64,000 nt of DNA from CAVUEG01 sp963740525 (lineage in GTDB: Bacteria; Actinomycetota; Actinomycetes; Propionibacteriales; Nocardioidaceae): NCBI GenBank assembly GCA_963740525.1, contig CAVUEG010000001.1, forward strand, positions 62,001 to 126,000, written 5' to 3'. Positions 61,534-64,000 of this stretch are shown piece after piece. Every line of letters starts with the position of its first letter. Position 1 is the first letter of the stretch. The notes beneath the pieces are model-generated. The model did no database searches. It had not been told where the DNA came from and saw only the letters and a program-made list of their open reading frames with translations. The position numbers were made by a program, and so were the translations under genes.

Positions 61534-62256
61534 GTGTCCTCCCGGTCACCCGCAGCCCCGCTCGACACCCTCACCGACTCGCCCCCGACGGCACCGGCAC
61601 CGCGCCGTCTCGGCATCAGCGCCACCCAGGTGGCCGGCAGCGCCCTCGCCGCCGTCTCGGCCGCCTTCGCGGCGTCCTACCTCGGCGTCGCCGGCACCGT
61701 GATCGGTGCGGCACTGGGCAGCATCGTGGCGACCGTGGGCACCGCGACCTACACCGCCTCGCTGCAGCGCGGCGGACAGGTGGTGCGGCGCACCGTTCGC
61801 ACCGGCCCCTCCGTCGGAGCCTCCGCGCCCAGGGTCCGGCCACCCGCGCCCGAACGCACCCGAAGCCTCCCCGCGCTCCCCTGGCCCCGTCTGGCTCTGG
61901 CCGCAGCGGCCGTGCTGGCGATCACGCTCGGCACGCTCACCGCCGTCGAGCAGCTCACCGGTCAGCCGGTCTCCACGCTGACAGCGGGCGGCAGCGCTGG
62001 TGGGACGACCCTCGGCAAGGTCACCGGCGCGGGGAAGCCGGTCGTCTCACAGCCCACGGGGTCCCGGGCTCCGACGGACGCGACGTCGACCGACCCCACG
62101 CCCTCGAACGACCCGATCCCGGTGCTGCCCGGTGGGCTGCCCGAGGGGTCACCCACCACGGACCCGACCCCCGACCCGTCGCCCGCCCCCACGGAGCCGA
62201 CTGAGCCGACTGCGCCGACAGACGGTTCCTCGACCAATCCCGATGCGGGAGGATGA
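61534..62256 (+). CDS. Membrane protein with Pro/Thr-rich extracellular tail
   Basis: 240 residues from GTG 61534. A hydrophobic region about 30-60 (AGSALAAVSAAFAASYLGVAG) is followed by a basic cytosolic loop, a TM at about 112-128 and a Thr/Pro/Ser-rich tail ending near GSSTNPDAGG. No known domain. GAAAGG precedes the start. The tail resembles flexible cell-wall spacers. The next gene starts 34 bases downstream. Confidence 0.65.
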   Translation: MSSRSPAAPLDTLTDSPPTAPAPRRLGISATQVAGSALAAVSAAFAASYLGVAGTVIGAALGSIVATVGTATYTASLQRGGQVVRRTVRTGPSVGASAPRVRPPAPERTRSLPALPWPRLALAAAAVLAITLGTLTAVEQLTGQPVSTLTAGGSAGGTTLGKVTGAGKPVVSQPTGSRAPTDATSTDPTPSNDPIPVLPGGLPEGSPTTDPTPDPSPAPTEPTEPTAPTDGSSTNPDAGG

Positions 62257-62290
62257 CGAACAGCAGTCGTCGACACTCCTGAGGAGACGT

Positions 62291-62983
62291 ATGCCAGCGC
62301 CCGCCCTGTCCCGCCACGACGCCCCCGGCACGCCGCGCGGGCTGATCCTGATGCTGCACGGTGGCCGTGAGCACGGTCTCGCTCCGGTCGGCGGGCGCAG
62401 CGGTGCCTGGCACCGTTCCGCCGCGATGCTCCGCGCGATCCGCGACGAGGCCCACGAGGCGGGAGTGAGCGTGTGGCTGCTGCGCTACGCGGTACGCGGC
62501 TGGAACGCGGCCTCACCAGACGGCCCCTCGCCCGTCGGGGACGCGCGCTGGGCACTGGCCGAGGCGCATCAGGCGGCGAGCGGGGTCCCGATCGTTCTCC
62601 TCGGGCACTCGATGGGCGCCCGCACCGCCGTTCACGTGGCCGACGACCCGGCGGTCTGCGGAGTGGTCGGAATCGCCCCGTGGCTCCCGGCTTCCGAGCC
62701 TGTTGACGCGCTCCTGGGCAAACAGCTCGTGGTGGCTCACGGACGCCGGGACCGGATCACCTCGTATGCCGCCTCACGGGCGTACGTCGACCGGGCGGGC
62801 GACGTGGCGAGCTCTTCGGAGTTCGTGGACATGGGCCCGGCCGGCCACTACATGTTCCGTCGGGCGCGGCACTGGAACCGGGTCGCCGTGGGTCAGAGCC
62901 TGGCCCTGCTGGACGCCTGTGAAGGGGATCACGGAAAACCACGTTGCGCGGACCGCGGGGACCGGCGTACCTTCTCTGAATGA
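62291..62983 (+). CDS. Alpha/beta hydrolase (dienelactone hydrolase-like)
   Basis: 230 residues. Nucleophile elbow LLGHSMGARTAVHVA (Ser in GHSMG), LMLHGGREHGLAP (oxyanion side), Asp and His candidates in AHGRRDRITS and MGPAGHYMFR. Function unknown. GAGGAG then ATG at 62291. The last codons overlap the palindrome upstream of the TetR gene, so the end of this gene lies in the regulator's operator region. Confidence 0.8.
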   Translation: MPAPALSRHDAPGTPRGLILMLHGGREHGLAPVGGRSGAWHRSAAMLRAIRDEAHEAGVSVWLLRYAVRGWNAASPDGPSPVGDARWALAEAHQAASGVPIVLLGHSMGARTAVHVADDPAVCGVVGIAPWLPASEPVDALLGKQLVVAHGRRDRITSYAASRAYVDRAGDVASSSEFVDMGPAGHYMFRRARHWNRVAVGQSLALLDACEGDHGKPRCADRGDRRTFSE

Positions 62984-63006
62984 AACGGAACGGTTTCGTT
63001 TCATTC
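62978..63006. promoter_or_regulatory. TetR operator palindrome
   Basis: GAATGAAACG (62978-62987) and CGTTTCATTC (62997-63006) form a perfect 10-base inverted repeat, with an inner GAAACGGAACGGTTTC near-palindrome. It lies 16 bases before the TetR ATG. Autoregulation by the TetR protein and control of the exporter downstream are inferred. Confidence 0.75.
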
Positions 63007-63022
63007 GTACGACGGAGCATCG

Positions 63023-63625
63023 ATGACCGGCACGGTCCCCACCCGCCCTCGGGTCGAGGGCAAGCGCGAGGACGAGATCCTCGACGCCACTGTCTCGCTG
63101 CTTCTCGATGTCGGCTACGACCGGCTCACCATGGACGCGGTCGCCCGCGAGGCTCGGGCCAGCAAGGCCACGCTCTACCGGCGCTGGGAGACCAAGCCCA
63201 GCCTGGTCATCGACGCCCTCGTCCGGGCGAAGGACGCCCCCCATCCCGTGGACCACGACACCGGGTCACTGCGTGAGGACCTCATCGGCACCTTCTGCGG
63301 TGCAGGCGGCATGGCCAGCGCCGAGGGCACCCGGATCATGGGTGCGGTCGTCACCGCCCTGAGCACCGACGAGGAGTTCGCGACCCTGTTCCGCGAGCGC
63401 TTCATCGCCCCCAAGATCGCCCTCAGCATGCGTATCTACGAGCGCGCCCGCGACCGGGGCGAGATCCCGGAGACGGCCGACCTCGAGGTCATCGCCCCGG
63501 CGCTGGCCGGCGTGCTCCTGCACCGGGCTTTCCTCCTCGGCCTACCCACCGACGACGCCTCCATCGCTCGGGTGGTGGACCACCTGATCCTCCCCGCCCT
63601 GCGACACCCCGCCGACGACGCCTGA
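63023..63625 (+). CDS. TetR/AcrR family transcriptional regulator
   Basis: 200 residues. HTH at about 18-60: ILDATVSLLLDVGYDRLTMDAVAREARASKATLYRRWETK, a standard TetR fold; the C-terminal part resembles the TetR_C_11-type ligand domain. The operator palindrome just before the gene and the DHA2-type exporter just after it are the usual layout for a drug- or metabolite-responsive efflux switch. ATG at 63023. Confidence 0.93.
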   Translation: MTGTVPTRPRVEGKREDEILDATVSLLLDVGYDRLTMDAVAREARASKATLYRRWETKPSLVIDALVRAKDAPHPVDHDTGSLREDLIGTFCGAGGMASAEGTRIMGAVVTALSTDEEFATLFRERFIAPKIALSMRIYERARDRGEIPETADLEVIAPALAGVLLHRAFLLGLPTDDASIARVVDHLILPALRHPADDA

Positions 63626-63668
63626 CGCGCGCCTCCCTTCACCGAACCCCCCAGCAGAAAGCAGCACG

Positions 63669-64000
63669 ATGACCGACATGACCTCTGCCCCCCCGGCCTC
63701 GACCGGCTCGGGCCACCGCCACCTGGGATGGGCGCTCGTGCTCATCACGATGGCCCAGCTGATGGTGGTGCTCGACTCGACGATCGCCAACATCGCCCTG
63801 CCGTTCATCCAGAAGGACCTCGACATCTCGCAGGCCAACCTGCAGTGGGTCGTCACCGGCTACGCGCTCGCGTTCGGCGGCCTGCTCCTGCTGGGCGGCC
63901 GCCTGGGTGACCTGTACGGCCGCCGCCGGATCTTCATGGTCGGCCTGGTCATCTTCGCCGTCGCGTCGGGCCTCGGCGGCCTGGCTCAGAACGAGCTGAT
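63669..64000 (+). CDS. MFS drug/metabolite exporter, DHA2 (EmrB/QacA) type, 3' end outside window
   Basis: First 110 residues, open to the window edge. HLGWALVLITMAQLMVVLDSTIANIAL is the DHA2 TM1 with the LDxTIxNVAL motif, and GGRLGDLYGRRRIFMVG is motif A. 14-TM proton-driven exporter, likely controlled by the TetR gene 43 bases upstream. Substrate unknown. Confidence 0.92.
   Translation, partial: MTDMTSAPPASTGSGHRHLGWALVLITMAQLMVVLDSTIANIALPFIQKDLDISQANLQWVVTGYALAFGGLLLLGGRLGDLYGRRRIFMVGLVIFAVASGLGGLAQNEL

Noticed and set aside
1..64000. Mobile elements, prophage, toxin-antitoxin or integrase genes
   Set aside because: None seen; gene content is uniform core chromosome with even GC.

Overview
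The window is high-GC actinobacterial chromosome, most like Nocardioides or another Nocardioidaceae. This is judged from gene content and style, not from a search. Supporting features are an HU protein with a lysine-rich tail, a CofC/FbiD-type F420 gene, an IclR (NdgR-type) regulator divergent from leuCD, the GatCAB route to Gln-tRNA, GTG starts, ATGA/GTGA stop-start overlaps and many leaderless promoters. I see no phage, IS element, integrase or CRISPR array; this is core chromosome.

Layout: 0-3 kb holds gpsA-plsC, cofC and hup. 3-6.7 kb holds leuCD and its divergent IclR regulator. 6.7-12.4 kb holds a CDF transporter, a peptidase E-like protein, a DNA-alkylation repair pair (Ada-AlkA fusion and Ogt), and a methyltransferase divergent from an HxlR regulator. 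12.4-16.1 kb holds tRNA-Glu(CTC), tRNA-Gln(CTG) and an FAH-gltX-CPBP operon. 16-20.5 kb holds a glycosylase-labelled protein, a VOC protein, a broken amidase frame and a DUF1326-DUF2182 pair. 20.5-28.4 kb holds cimA with an Ile-codon leader, patatin, kinase-methyltransferase, ilvE, and leuB with a cluster of tiny upstream ORFs. 28.4-34.4 kb holds methyltransferases, a YczE-like protein, a repeat cluster, serA and an ABC-F gene with a 3-codon uORF. 34.4-43.2 kb holds frnE, ilvBNC with an Ile-Leu-Val leader, and ilvD. 43-49 kb is mixed enzymes. 49-55.3 kb is an ECF transporter operon behind a cobalamin riboswitch. 55.3-61.4 kb holds gatCAB, a DinB protein and ligA. 61.5-64 kb holds a membrane protein, a hydrolase, a TetR regulator and an MFS exporter.

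The genes form a nearly complete branched-chain amino acid module (cimA, leuBCD, ilvBN, ilvC, ilvD, ilvE; leuA is not in the window), joined to serA. Three of its transcription units appear to carry short leader peptides rich in Ile/Leu/Val codons; two of them also have a classical terminator hairpin with a T-run.

The most interesting system is the B12-riboswitch operon. It encodes a secreted alpha/alpha-barrel protein and a membrane-anchored protein with a DUF4430-like domain, followed by ECF T, a double ATPase and ECF S. The two extracellular proteins look like the two domains of animal intrinsic factor/transcobalamin carried on separate chains, feeding a corrinoid importer.

A caution on quality: at least eight single-base frameshifts lie in or beside short G/C runs, and they hit genes expected to be essential (gltX, ligA). 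They are most simply read as sequencing or assembly indels.
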